Of a stretch of 64,000 nt of DNA, positions 10,430 through 20,987 are shown one piece after another. Each line of letters opens with the position of its first letter. Positions within the stretch are counted from its first letter, which is position 1. Position numbers and translations under genes: made by a program. Origin of the DNA: Chrysogorgia sp. JL179-B06 (Eukaryota > Cnidaria > Anthozoa > Scleralcyonacea > Chrysogorgiidae); assembly GCA_035772405.1 (NCBI GenBank), contig JAYKKM010000147.1, positions 2,396,001-2,460,000 of the forward strand, written 5' to 3'. The notes under the pieces were generated by a model. That model had not been told where the DNA came from. It worked only from the letters and a program-made list of their open reading frames with translations, and did not search any database.

Positions 10430-10747
10430 TTTGCTTTTGTAAGTTCAATTTTCAATATATATACAGCATAGCAGATTCACAGAATGTAAGAATAAAGAAG
10501 GCCCGCCCCTTCACATCTCTCAGGAGACGCCCATTGAAACAACGTCCTCTAGATATGAGTCAAATGCTCTACCATTGAATGACATTCCCAGAGCTAGGAG
10601 TCCCCTCAGTTTTGTGAATGTTGCCAATGTATAACTCATGCTGCGCAGAAGCAGATATTCATTCAAATATGCGAGCATACTCACAAATCGACCCTCAATC
10701 GTTTGAATGTTTGCAGCATAGAGCTGTGAAATCTGAAAAAAGTAAAT
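10430..10747. other. Array spacer
   Basis: It holds a cysteine-like remnant near 10,533-10,600 and the flank words AAGCAGATATTC and CAAATCGACCCTCAATCG that precede most serine units. It corresponds to the sequence that receives the RT1 insertion elsewhere (CCCCTTCACATCTCTC near 10,507-10,520). Confidence 0.55.
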
Positions 10748-10829
10748 CGTAGTCGGCAGGATTTGAACCTACGCGGGGAAACCCCAACAGATTTCTAGTC
10801 TGTCGCCTTAACCACTCGGCCACGACTAC
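10748..10829 (-). tRNA. tRNA-Ser(AGA)
   Basis: Complete 82-nt class II tRNA with loop CTAGAAA. The anticodon AGA, read as IGA after deamination in animals, would decode UCU, UCC and UCA. All stems pair, the variable arm is closed by four G:C pairs, and a six-T run lies just downstream on the minus strand. Confidence 0.93.
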
Positions 10830-11420
10830 CTATATAGGAAATCAATGCATGCTACTTTAAATTATGCGAAATATACATTTACTTAAAATTCACTTGAAAA
10901 GCGAGCGGTTTCTATGAGACAACGTCCTCTCGATATACAGTCGAATGCTCTACCATTGAACAACATTCGCAGAGAGTCCCCTCAGTTTTGTCAATGTTGC
11001 CAATATATGGCTTCATTCAAATATGCGAGTATACTCACAAATCGACCCCAACATAGTTTGTCTCCTTAACCACCATGCCACGACTACCTAACCGCGCATA
11101 TATTGATAAGAAAATTATGCATGCTATACTGTAAATTATGCGTAATATCAACTTGATTTTCTATCTTTAAAAACGAGCGGTTCGTATTGAAATAACGTCC
11201 TCTCGTTTGCCAGAGAGTCCCCGCAGTTTTGTCAATGTTGACAACATACTGCTATGTCGAAGAAGACGATATAAAAGTAAATTTAAATCTAAGCATAGAC
11301 GTCCAAAAAAATGTTAAATTTTTGAATTGATTCCAGTTACATATATGAGAAGTTACAAAATGTACGAGAAGGCTAAAAGGGATGAATAAAAAATACCATA
11401 CCATTTTCAAGAACTAGACT
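10830..11420. other. Array spacer with fragmentary tRNA units
   Basis: Remnants are a cysteine-like unit near 10,915-10,975, a serine 5' half at about 11,047-11,089, and a cysteine-like scrap near 11,170-11,225. The rest is AT-rich flank. There is no coding sequence. Confidence 0.55.
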
Positions 11421-11512
11421 TATCCTAATCACAATCCTAATCCTAACCTTAACCTTAACCGCGATCCTAACATTAAACCTAACCCTAACCCTAACCGTAG
11501 CTAATCCTAACC
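11421..11512 (-). repeat. Telomere-like tract, best preserved
   Basis: This copy contains two successive perfect CCCTAA units inside AACCTAACCCTAACCCTAACC, bordered by CCTAAC and CCTTAACC variants. It is the closest approach to a true TTAGGG array in the window. Confidence 0.8.
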
Positions 11513-11576
11513 AAACCAAAAATAAAGAAAACAAAAAATGGAGAGACCCTCCTTCATCCATTTCCAAATAATACGC

Positions 11577-11657
11577 CGTAGTCGGCAGAATTTGAACTTG
11601 CGCGGGAAACCCCAACAGATTTCGAGTCTATTGCCTTAACCACTCGGCCACGACTAC
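11577..11657 (-). tRNA. tRNA-Ser(CGA), degenerate
   Basis: The unit has 81 nt with a CTCGAAA loop. The T stem has one mismatch plus a wobble (CAGAATTTGAACTTG on plus), and the anticodon stem uses a T:G pair. It may be a gene on its way to loss. The upstream flank is normal. Confidence 0.6.
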
Positions 11658-11801
11658 CTAACCGTTAAAGAACAACGCATGAAGTAATGCATGTTAGTAT
11701 AAATTATTCGAAAATTATAATTATTACAATTAAGAAATTGGATAGACCAGCTGATCTATTATAAAGGCTGTGCTTGAGAGATCTGCGCATGAAAACGGAA
11801 A

Positions 11802-11872
11802 AGAGAGAGGTCGTTATTCAACCAACTCCCTCTCAATCTGCAGTAGAATGCTATACCCCAACGTTGCACTCC
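11802..11872 (-). pseudogene. Decayed tRNA-Cys-like unit
   Basis: Same subtype as at 10,072, but with the CCCCAACG replacement in the D arm that is shared by all units of this kind further right. Confidence 0.55.
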
Positions 11873-12104
11873 TGTTCCTTTATTTAATTTTGCACGTATA
11901 CTGCATCGCAGGCAAATATAATCTAATATATAACCGTCAACACTAAAATATATAACCGTCAACACTAAAATCGGATAGGAGATGGCCAGCGCGATGCTCA
12001 TCAGTTCGAGATGTGTATTGATGCAGGCACAGAGGCGAGAGATTATATAAAATACAAAATACTATGCACAATTATTTAGAAATTCACGAGCATGAAAAAG
12101 TAAA

Positions 12105-12176
12105 AGGGAGCGATCGGGATTGAACCAACGACCTCTCGATCTGCAGTCGAATGCTCTACCACTGAGCTACACTCCC
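12105..12176 (-). tRNA. tRNA-Cys(GCA)
   Basis: Intact 72-nt gene identical in its arms to 803-874. Its 5' flank is cut about 55 bases upstream, at 12,230, where a Tc1-like element fragment joins the array. Only the proximal flank is therefore original. Confidence 0.92.
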
Positions 12177-12230
12177 TTTCCTTTCGTAAGTTCAATTTTC
12201 AATATATACAGCATATCAGATTCACAGAAT

Positions 12231-13861
12231 TATATGCAAGAAAAAGAGTAATTTCTTTGATATCTGCTGGAGTAAATATTCCAAAAATAAAAGATACTCT
12301 AATCGAGGAAGGAATTAAAATCTCAAGATCGGCAATCTGTCTTTTGCTTTTGCGATATCGAATGAGTGGTCAATTGAACGATGCTCCTCGCAGTGGTCCA
12401 AGGCCAAAAGTGAGAAGAACATCAAATGTATAGACGAATATGACTCAGATCGCGGGTTATCCAGGCGAAACAAATTATGGACAAAACGTCTTCAAGTTCC
12501 TCCATAATTTATTTGACCATGCCGCGGTTTGGTTTTCGAACTCTTGTTTGGTTCACGAGCTCTTGCGCATTGCTGACCGCCTACACAGCTTGTGATACGA
12601 GTAGTTTAGTTCGCTACAACCTTAATTAAGTCGTTTCGCTACACTACCGTATACACGAGTCTAATATGAATTTATATCTACGGATGATGTTTTGCTTCGT
12701 CCGAACATAAGCATGTAAACATGTCAATCAAAAACGGCCTTCGAACATGAAATACCCCGGCCGACGATATCACGATAGTATAAAGTTAAAAAGTAGAGTG
12801 CGCGTAGACAGGGTTTTGGATATATAACAAAGTGAAAAGGTGGTAAAAAAGGCGTATCAAGATTTTTAGTGACGAAATACTAACGTTTCGAGCGGAGCCC
12901 TTCATCAGAGTAAGACGTCCGCTCGAAACGTCAATATTTCGTTACTAGAAATCATGGCAGTTTACCACCTTTACCACCTTGAGTGAAAACAATAAGTGAT
13001 AATTCATAAAGATGTTGCCGCGTGCCCATTATAAACTTTACCCCGCACTAGTCAATAGTCTATTCGCTCTCAATTTCTATGAGATGATAGATGGTCATTT
13101 ATCACATCATGATAGAAATCTCGAGCTCATAATCTTTAAATATAAATTCGCCATCGACAATCATAAAGGTACGCAGGCTCTGGGTACGAGATTGATTACA
13201 TATTTATCATAGCATATTTCAAGATTAAAATTCAGAATAATTTCCAACTGACATGAAACCAAAACGAAACATAAACGTATAGATGTAAACTCATATTAGT
13301 GTAGAAAACGACTTACCAATAAACCATTAAAACGAAATCGTTTGTTGGTAAGTCGACACATACAGTTGTTACGCTCGAAGCGAAACGACTTTGTGTTACA
13401 TACTATAGTTGTAGCGAAACGACATGTCATTGCACACATTACAATGTACATGCATGCGAAGCATGGAATTTTTATAGCGGTCGTTTTAATTCACACATGA
13501 ATAAAATAAAGATTTGATGAGTGTTTTTTAATAAACACAGAGCGTTCATATAAAAAGGTACCAACCATCCGTCCACAACCCTGATGTTTTTAAAAAATAT
13601 ATGGCGCCGCGTGATAATCAAACACGGAGTAAAATTTATATTAAGCCAGTGTCTGAACTACTGACTCAGTCATTACTTATGCGCAACTCTCATTCACTCT
13701 CATCATTGATTGATCCAAGCCACAAGTCTCAAGTTCATACATTCTTCGTATAAATGTGGCTCCGGAACGCGTTCTGGAACGCGTTCGGAACGCGTTCTGG
13801 AACGCGAAGGGAACGCGTTCTGGACGAGAACGCAGCGTTAGGTTATTTCTGAGCAGCACTC
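12231..13861 (+). mobile_element. Tc1-like element, 5'-truncated
   Basis: Compared with the complete copy at 23,606-25,471, this copy lacks the first roughly 205 bases, including the left terminal repeat and the transposase start codon. It joins the tRNA flank at ACAGAATTATATG. The right end is intact, with the terminal repeat and TA at 13,862-13,863. The helix-turn-helix frame is broken after GPRPKV by a two-base loss. It ends inside RT1. Confidence 0.8.
12838..12981. repeat. Inverted repeat with hammerhead-like motif
   Basis: Two arms, TAACGTTTCGAGCGGA and TCCGCTCGAAACGTCA, flank a short spacer containing CTTCATCAGAG. Outer arms AAGGTGGTAAA and TTTACCACCTT also pair. The left arm carries three extra A here (GGTGGTAAAAAAGG). 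The same structure recurs in every Tc1-like copy in the window. Relation to Penelope-like elements is a guess from motif memory. Confidence 0.5.
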
Positions 13862-13863
13862 TA

Positions 13864-14855
13864 CACAGCACCTACAATGTATTGAAGATATAATAGATTC
13901 ACACAATGTTGGTTGTATGATTTTGCGGATGATTGTCAGATGTATCTAGCTTTTAATTCTGGTGATAAGACATTCGCAATGGAGAAATTAAGAACACGTA
14001 TTAATGATATCATTATTTGGAACAAAAGGAATAAATTGTTATGTAATCCAGAAAAGACTGAAATCATCCATTTTTCATCACGCTTTACCAATAATTCACC
14101 TATACACACCTTTACTATTGGTTCGACTGACATCAAACTTACAAATCAATTTAGTAATCTTGGTGTCATTTTCGATTCAAATTTAAATTTCCGTCCGCAT
14201 ATTAACAATATATGTCGCGCGTCATCACTGGCAGGAAGGAACATTGGTCGTATTCGAAAGTATCTCTCCAGAGATCAGATAGGTAGACTGATACATGCGT
14301 TTATAGCATCAAAGTTGGATTATTGTAACAGTCTGTTATATGGCCTTCCCTCCAGTGATATAAACAAACTGCAGCGAATCCAAAATATTGCAGTCAGGTT
14401 ATTAACTGGTGCCAAACGCAGAGATAGTATCACGGAAATTCTTGAGAAATTACACTGGCTACCAATAAAAGAACGGATTGTTTTTAAGATTTTATTGATC
14501 ACGTATAAAGCTATACACAACATGGCTCCTATTTACATATCCGACCTTCTCACAAAGTACATTCCAGCACGAAATCTGAGATCTGCCAGTAAGTCACTCC
14601 TGCAAGTAAGTCAACTCTCTGCCAGTAAGACACTCCTTGTAAGGTGCAGACTCAAACCTATGCTGCTCCATACCTATGGAATTCCCTCCCAGAAGATATT
14701 AAAAATTCTAATAATATAAGTCTGAATTGACTTTATTATTGTATTTGGAAACATATTTTTAATCATAATTTAAACTTAGTATATATTTTAGGATCATTGT
14801 AAAAAGCATTGAGACTTCGGTTTAATGCGTTTTTAAGAACTTTTATTATTATTAT
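13864..14855 (+). mobile_element. RT1 (CR1/L2-like retrotransposon), 3' half
   Basis: The 268-codon frame at 13,913-14,719 starts in motif C (YDFADDCQMY, the catalytic aspartates) and continues through the thumb (LGVIFDSNLNFRPHI) to the block LHWLPIKERIVFKILLITYK, typical of the CR1/L2 group. After the stop comes a short 3' UTR ending in a TTA/TTAT repeat tail at the array target TCACATCTCTC. The front half of the gene is missing here. Two one-base shifts lie between the TA duplication and the catalytic motif. Confidence 0.8.
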
Positions 14856-15124
14856 TCACATCTCTCAGGAGACGCCCAGTGAGAAAACAGTGTTATTGAA
14901 ACAACGTCATCTAGATATGAGTCAAATATTCTACCATTGAATGTCATTCCCAGAGCTACGAATCCCCTCAGTTTTGTGAATGTTACCAATATATAACTGC
15001 TGCGCAGTAACAGATATTCATGATATGGCTGGCTTCATTCAAATATGCGAGTATATTCACAAATCGACCCTCAATCGTTTGAATGTATTACTGCATAGAG
15101 ATGTGAAATCTGAAAAAAATAAAC
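14856..15124. other. Array spacer
   Basis: It resumes the tRNA array exactly where RT1 inserted (CACATCTCTCAGGAGACGCCC). It contains a cysteine-like remnant near 14,888-14,955 and the standard flank before a serine gene. Confidence 0.6.
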
Positions 15125-15206
15125 CGTAGTCGGCAGGATTTGAACCTACGCGGGGAAACCCCAACAGATTTCTAGTCTGTCGCCTTAACCACTCGGCCAC
15201 GACTAC
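15125..15206 (-). tRNA. tRNA-Ser(AGA)
   Basis: Intact 82-nt gene with the same body as 10,748-10,829. A seven-T run lies 5-12 bases downstream on the minus strand. Confidence 0.93.
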
Positions 15207-15543
15207 CTATATAGGAAATCAATGCATGCTACATTAAATTATGCGAAATATACATTTACTTAAAATTGAGAAATTGGATTCACTTTAAAAGCGAGCGGTT
15301 TTTATTGAAACAACGTCCTCTCGATATGCAGTCGAATGCTCTACCATTGAACAACATTGGCAGAGTCCCCTCAATGTTGCCAAATGTAAATGTAAATCTA
15401 AATGTAAATCTATAAGCATATAGACGCCCAATAAAAATGACAAATTTTCAAATTGATTGCAGTTACATATATGAAAAATTACAAAATGTACGAGAAGGCT
15501 AAAAGGGAAATTCAAAAAGACCATGCCATTTAAAAAAACTATG

Positions 15544-15579
15544 ACTAATCCTAATCACAATCCTAATCCTAACCTAATC
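15544..15579 (-). repeat. Short telomere-like tract
   Basis: Four CCTAAT or CCTAAC words, shorter than the tracts linked to UGA-serine units. It precedes the dead unit at 15,641. Confidence 0.5.
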
Positions 15580-15640
15580 AAAGTTAATGAAAAGGTAAAA
15601 ATTAAGATTCTCCTTTCTTATATTTTTCCAAAATATACGT

Positions 15641-15722
15641 CGTAGTCGGCAGGATTTGAACCTACGCGGAGAAACTTAAACATATTTCAAGTATGTCGCA
15701 TTAACCGCTCAAACACGAATAC
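15641..15722 (-). pseudogene. tRNA-Ser(UGA)-like pseudogene
   Basis: Length and T arm are normal. The variable arm has lost its pairing (GAGAAACTTAAAC on plus), the D stem is broken (GCTCAAAC) and the acceptor has one mismatch. The anticodon reads TGA. Confidence 0.7.
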
Positions 15723-16696
15723 CTAACCAGAGAAGTGCAACGCACCTAAGACATATTAGTATAAATTATTCGAAAATTATAATTACTACAATTAAGAAAT
15801 TGGATACACCATATTATCTATTATAGAGACTGTGCTTTAGAGATATGTGCAAGAAAATGTTAAAGGAGCGGTCAGTATTCAACCAACGTACTCGCAATGC
15901 TCTACCACTGAGCTGAACTGGAATTCCTTTGATGTTTTTAAATTTTGTATTTCTGCTGCACCGCAGGCAAAGATAATCGAACAATAAATATAACCGTCAA
16001 CATTAAAATCGGATAGGAGATGGCCATCGCGATGCTCATTAGTTCGAGACGTGTATTGATGCAGGTACAGAGGCCAGAGGTGATCTAAAATGCGAAATAC
16101 TGTGCACAATTATTTAGAAATTCACGAGCGTGAAAAAGTAAAAGGCAGCGATCGAGATTGAACCAACGACCTCTCGATCTGCAGTGGAATGTTCTACTAT
16201 TTCCATTCATAAGTATTCCCTTTCCATTCGTAAGTTCAATTTTCAATATATACTGCATAGCAGAGTCACAGAATGTAAGAATAAATAAGTCCCGCCCCTT
16301 CACATCACTCAGGAAACGCCCAGTGAGAAAACGGTTTGCTATTGAACAACGTCCTCTCGACATGGCTAATTTGGAATCCGTAAACGGTCGGCACCACCTT
16401 TAGTGGTCGGTAGCATCTTTTTATTATGTATATTACAATGGGATTACATAAATATTGATTAATTATCAACCAAATATTTCAAGTTCGCTTGCATAGCTGA
16501 GTGATCTGTTTATATTTACATGTATTTACATGTGAGGCCTTTACCGTTAGTTATTTCAATTTTGTATAGACTTAGCAACGCAGAATCAGAGAATGTAACA
16601 ATAAATATGGCTGGCTACATTTAAATATGCCAGTATCCTCACCAATTGAGCTGTATTGCTTTACAGAGATGTGCAGAAATCTCACAAAAAATAAAA
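15723..16696. other. Array spacer with three Cys-like remnants
   Basis: Dead cysteine units lie at about 15,866-15,925 (GCTCTACCACTGAGCTGAA kept), 16,144-16,200 and 16,330-16,365. A repeated ACATGTATTTACATGTGA word lies near 16,516-16,534. I see no protein gene. Confidence 0.6.
16144..16200 (-). pseudogene. tRNA-Cys(GCA), 5' end lost
   Basis: The 3' acceptor, T arm and anticodon arm are nearly normal (GGCAGCGATCGAGATTGAACC on plus). After GTTCTAC the D arm and 5' acceptor are replaced by unrelated TATTTCCATTCATAAG sequence. Confidence 0.7.
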
Positions 16697-16778
16697 CGTA
16701 GTCGGCAGGATTTGAACCTACGCGGGGAAACCCCAACAGATTTCGAGTCTGTCGCCTTAACCACTCGGCCACGACTAC
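16697..16778 (-). tRNA. tRNA-Ser(CGA)
   Basis: Intact 82-nt gene with a perfect G:C acceptor pair where the copy at 1,651 has a wobble. The minus strand runs into TTTT and then TTTTTT, a strong pol III stop. Reads UCG. Confidence 0.94.
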
Positions 16779-17685
16779 CCAACCAGGTAGTTAAATATAA
16801 AAAAATTGTGCATGCTACTTTAATTTATGCGAAAGATACATTTACTTAAATTCGGTTGATTTTCGCACAGTAAGACTACTCGCGGTGAGATCCTCGTTCG
16901 TTTTTCTGTATAGCTGAACAGAGATGAGAAATCTAAAAAGAAATAATAATATCATGCCAAAAGTACAACTACTTTACTTACCTTAAAAAAATTGATTTCA
17001 CCATATTATCTGTTAGTGAAGACTGTGATTTAGAAACCTTGACATAAAAGTAAAAGGAAGTCAAATGCTCTACCACCGAGCAGCACTGCCTTTAGCGTTA
17101 GTTATTTCAATTTTGTATGTACAGTATGTTCCTGCAGTGCAGAGTCAGAGAGTGGAAAAATAAATATGGATGCCTACATTCAAATATGAGAATATCCTCA
17201 CAAATCGACCCTCGATCGTTTGAATGTATTGCTTATTGCTGCAGATGTGAAATCTCAAAAAAATAAAACGTAGTCGGCAGGATTTGAACCTACGCGGGGA
17301 AACCCCAGATTTCGTGTCTGACTCCTTAACCGCTAGGCCAGGACTACATAACCGCTCTGGGGTTGATAATAGATTTATGCATGCTACTGTAAATTATGTG
17401 AATTATCAATTTACTTAAAATCGCTTGATTTTCTAACTTTAAAAGTGAAATCGTTTGCAGTCGATTTCTCTACCACTGAGTAACATTGCCAAAGAGTCTT
17501 CGCAATTTTGTCAATGTTGGCAACATACTGCTATGCCGAAGAAGACGATCTAAAAGTAAATTCAAATATAAGTATTGACGCGCCAAACAAAAATGTCAAA
17601 TTTTCGAAGGTATAGAAGTTACATATATGAGAAGTTACAAAATGCACGACAAGGCTAAAAAGTCCATGCCATTTTCAATAACTAG
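16779..17685. other. Array spacer
   Basis: It holds a cysteine 5' half at 17,049-17,092 (GCTCTACCACCGAGCAGCACTGCC on plus with gaps), the dead serine unit listed next, and a cysteine remnant near 17,448-17,493. The remainder is AT-rich flank. Confidence 0.55.
17269..17347 (-). pseudogene. tRNA-Ser(CGA) pseudogene
   Basis: 79 nt. The loop is CACGAAA, so CGA is kept, but two bases are lost beside the anticodon stem. The D arm belongs to the CTAGCGGTTAAGGAG subtype, and the innermost acceptor pair is C:C. Confidence 0.65.
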
Positions 17686-17762
17686 TCTAATCCTGATCAC
17701 AATCCTAACTCTAACCGCGATCCTAACATTAAACCTAACCCTAACCGTAGCTAATCCTAACC
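17686..17762 (-). repeat. Telomere-like tract beside tRNA-Ser(UGA)
   Basis: CCTAACCCTAACC and shorter variants lie 70-145 bases downstream of the UGA serine gene, the same arrangement as at 147-372. Confidence 0.75.
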
Positions 17763-17830
17763 AAACCAAAAATAAAGAAAAGAAAAAATGGAGCTACCCT
17801 CCTTCATCCATTTCCAAATAAATAATACGC

Positions 17831-17911
17831 CGTAGTCGGCAGGATTTGAACCTGCGCGGGAAACCCCAACAGATTTCAAGTCTGTCGCCTTAACCACTCG
17901 GACACGACTAC
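17831..17911 (-). tRNA. tRNA-Ser(UGA)
   Basis: 81 nt with loop CTTGAAA and a variable arm one base shorter than in the AGA and CGA genes. One D-stem base (GGACAC on plus) breaks a pair that is intact in macro-copies B and C. The immediate 3' flank lacks a T-run. The first is about 45 bases on, near 17,782-17,787, so the primary transcript may be long. Confidence 0.82.
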
Positions 17912-18055
17912 CTAACCGTAGAAGAACAACGCATGAAGTAATGCATGTTAGTATAAATTATTCGAAAATTATAATTATTACAATTAAGAAATTGGATACA
18001 CCAGCTTATCTATTATAAAGGCTGTGCTTGAGAGATCTGCGCATGGAAACGGAAA

Positions 18056-18126
18056 AGGGAGAAGTCGTTATTCAACCAACTCCCTCCCAATCTGCAGTAG
18101 AATGCTATACCCCAACGTTGCACTCC
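18056..18126 (-). pseudogene. Decayed tRNA-Cys-like unit
   Basis: GCA loop kept, with the CCCCAACG change in the D arm. It lies between the UGA serine gene and an intact cysteine gene. Confidence 0.6.
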
Positions 18127-18359
18127 TGTTCCTTTATTTAATTTTGCACGTATACTGCAGTCGCAGGCAAATATAATCTAATATATGACCGTCAACACTA
18201 AAATATATAACCGTCAACACTAAAATCGGATAGGAGATGGCCAGCGCGATGCTCATTAGTTCGAGATGTATATTGATGCAGGCACAGAGGCGAGAGATTA
18301 TATAAAATACAAAATACTATGCACAATTATTTAGAAATTCACGAGCATGAAAAAGTAAA

Positions 18360-18431
18360 AGGGAGCGATCGGGATTGAACCAACGACCTCTCGATCTGCA
18401 GTCGAATGCTCTACCACTGAGCTACACTCCC
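18360..18431 (-). tRNA. tRNA-Cys(GCA)
   Basis: Intact gene with discriminator U and a TTTT stop followed by TTTTT. RT1 is inserted about 80 bases beyond its 5' end, at 18,514. Confidence 0.94.
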
Positions 18432-18830
18432 TTTCCTTTCGTAAGTTCAATTTTCAATATATACAGCATAGCAGATTCACAGAATGTAAGAATAAAGAAG
18501 GCCCGCCCCTTCAAGGAGGAAAGGAGAAAACAAAGAAAACATGCTTGTGTTCTTTCACCGATTTTAAAACTGTATCCAAAACTGTTATTCAACGAATAAT
18601 TACAGTCTCCGATAAAATCCTGTCAATTGGATCCAGTACCAACAAACTTGGTTAAGGAATCTGGGATATTATCGGAAGTTATAACTGATATTGTTAATGG
18701 TTCGTTAGTTGGTGGTGAATTTCCTATAGACCTCAAGCTAGCTATCCATTGTACGCCCATCAATTAAGAAATCGACTATGGATTCAGAATTATTCCCTAG
18801 TTATAGGCCAATATCACATTTGGCATTTTT

Positions 18831-20594
18831 GTGGGTACCGCCCTCAGCGGTACCCATATAGTTATGGCGTTGAGGTGGCTAGGTAAGGGTTCAACATCGA
18901 AATTACGACTGCGCAACTCAGATGATAATTCGATTTTCTCGTTTCTCGTTTTCAGGTATTTCTGTCGGTATTTCTTTGATCATAAATTGATGTTGCTTTA
19001 GCTTCGCTCCTGACTGAGTAGCTATGTTTATACTGTATGTGGCTGTTTTTATTTTATATTTATTTGTCAAATTCAAATGTTGTACAGTATATCCATTTGT
19101 TTCAGGTGGGTAAACAGTGTGTAGCAAAGTCATTGATCGTTAAATACATTACCGGTAAACATATTTATAATTGGAATTCGTCTGGCTTGAACAATATCTT
19201 GTTTCATGTGAAATATTGTTTGTATGGTTGCAATTAAAGGTTCAGTAAATAAAGATTTTTTGTTGTTAACTATGCTGCTGGCCCTTATGTTTGTCTAAAA
19301 ATGCATTTACAAACTTATTTTTTGGTTTAGAAACCAACTATGAATGTTGCTTTATGAACTATTGATTGTTTCAGTGTTGACAATGTCAGACAATTATTTC
19401 AAGATGGTCAAAAAAGCTCCCAAGTAATAATTTGTGCCAAGATTATGAACATCATTAAGATGATTTCAGCATTATAGAATTGATCCATGCATCACCTGTG
19501 GTGAATCATTAACCAATGAATTATCCATGACATGTAATAATGGTAATGTTTTTTTGTATTAAAAATGGATTTTACAAATGTATTAATTCTCTGCTGATTT
19601 AGTTAATTCTGCTGTTAGCTTACAAACAACAATAATGCAAAATAGCTTTACACAACTATCGTATCTTATGCCATTCTCGAGTTATTACGTACATTTCATG
19701 TAACATGAGCTGTGATGTCACAAGATGGACAACAGCATTACATCAAAACTCAATATCAGGCATATCTTCGGATTGGTTTGACTAAACCGGCTCAAACCAA
19801 ATACCAACTAAATAAAATAAAATAAACCAAAATAAACCAAACCATGCAGACTTACTCAGTCAACAAGACTCTGCATTGAGATTGTTGTTGTTAGGTTCCC
19901 ATGGTAAACATATTTTGCTCCCAGGCCACTACTTTGTATAGAAACAAAGTTTTTCCTTTTTGTTGTTGCAGTTACTGTTTTATTGTTTTAAACAGTATTG
20001 TTACATTGGAAATCATGAGAAAAGGATGTCAACTTCCTAAAACTAAATAAGTTGCTGTAAATGTGGTTGAAAACAAAGAATTGTTATAAAGGAAGAGAGT
20101 AATCTGGAAACTAATCCGTTACCATAGCAACCACATTAGAACCATGACAATATTTAGTTTTCTTGACTGAGTAAGTCAGCAAGGTTTGAATCTATTTAGT
20201 TGAAACCAGTCTGAAGATATGCCTGATTTTCAGTTTTGTTTTTATAATGCTGTGTCCATATTGTGACGTCACAGATCAAATTATATAAAGCGTATAATTA
20301 AACATAAAAGCCATTTTTCATTATTTTAAGTGTTCTTTCAAATACAATAAAAAAAAACTGGAGCGAATTTTCAATTTCATAGAACATCAATATTATAAAG
20401 GCAAATAAAGATTATAGTGATTAAAGAGTGTGGAGATATTTGCCCCAGTCTAAACGAATGATACTAATATTTCAGTTAGTATTACAGATTCGGATATTTC
20501 AGTTTTGGTCACACCCCAATCCCATGCTCATTACTCATTGACAAGGCTGACCCATTAATGTTCCATGCGGTACCCATGTTCGCATTGCGGACCT
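18831..20594. mobile_element. 1.76 kb unclassified insertion in RT1
   Basis: RT1 copies at 23,200 and 32,110 lack it, so its limits are clear. ATTTTT is found on both sides (18,825-18,830 and 20,595-20,600). The left end is a hairpin, TGGGTACCGC and GCGGTACCCA around a 5-nt loop, and GCGGTACCC recurs 20-30 bases from the right end. It is AT-rich, and its longest frames (60-66 codons) resemble nothing I know. It carries a foldback element at 19,710-20,274. Confidence 0.65.
19710..20274. mobile_element. 565 bp foldback MITE
   Basis: Arms of about 75 bases are inverted copies of each other. They start with CTGTGATGTCACAA and end with TTGTGACGTCACAG, and continue inward through TCAGGCATATCTTC and GACTTACTCAGTCAA. 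There is no coding capacity. The outer CTGTGAYGTCACA is a near-palindrome with a CRE-like TGACGTCA. No convincing target duplication is seen. Confidence 0.65.
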
Positions 20595-20987
20595 ATTTTT
20601 ATCAAAAACTATTGGGGGAACTGCTGCAAGTCAAATCAATCCTTATCTTGTCCTAAGATTCAATCTGCTTATCGCAAATTTCATTCAACAGAGACTGCAT
20701 TACTTAAAGTCTCAAATGATATATTCAGAGCAGTTGATCAGCATCAAGAAGTGGTATTGGTCCTCCTAGATCTCTCAGCTGCTTTGACACAATTGACCAT
20801 CAGATTATTAATAGAAAGAATGCAAAATCGTTTTGGTTTTGATGGAAGTGCTCTCAGATGGTTTAGATCCTATCTACAAGATCGAGTTCAATCTGTTTAA
20901 AATTGAAAATTCCATATTAAAACCACGTCAAATACGTTATGGTGTCCCTCGAGGCTCAGTCCTAGGATCACTACTATTCTCTATGTA

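Larger units (their letters stand above)
18514..20987 (+). mobile_element. RT1 5' part, interrupted (first version)
   Basis: RT1 starts after CCCCTTCA of the array. The frame gives SCQLDPVPTNLVKESGILSE, then [11 protein letters not shown] before the 1.76 kb insert. After 20,595 it resumes with [20 protein letters not shown], the motif A block and motif B (GVPRGSVLGSLLF). It stops at TA 20,986-20,987, where a Tc1-like element entered. Motif B has R for the usual Q. A 15-base deletion (CTTGTCCTAAG) and a one-base loss in LSAAFDT mark this version. Confidence 0.8.

Noticed and set aside
10748..10829. tRNA-Leu as an alternative to tRNA-Ser for the long-arm tRNAs
   Set aside because: The loops read AGA, CGA or TGA, all serine anticodons, and the discriminator and variable-arm layout fit animal tRNA-Ser.
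14856..18513. CRISPR-like array of regularly spaced repeats
   Set aside because: The repeated units are 70-82 nt tRNAs and their relatives with pairing stems and pol III boxes. The spacers are homologous to each other, not unique.
19037..19237. A 66-codon frame (MWLFLFYIYLSNS) in the 1.77 kb insert as a membrane peptide
   Set aside because: Hydrophobic composition follows from AT-rich DNA. There is no signal of conservation beyond recent duplication.
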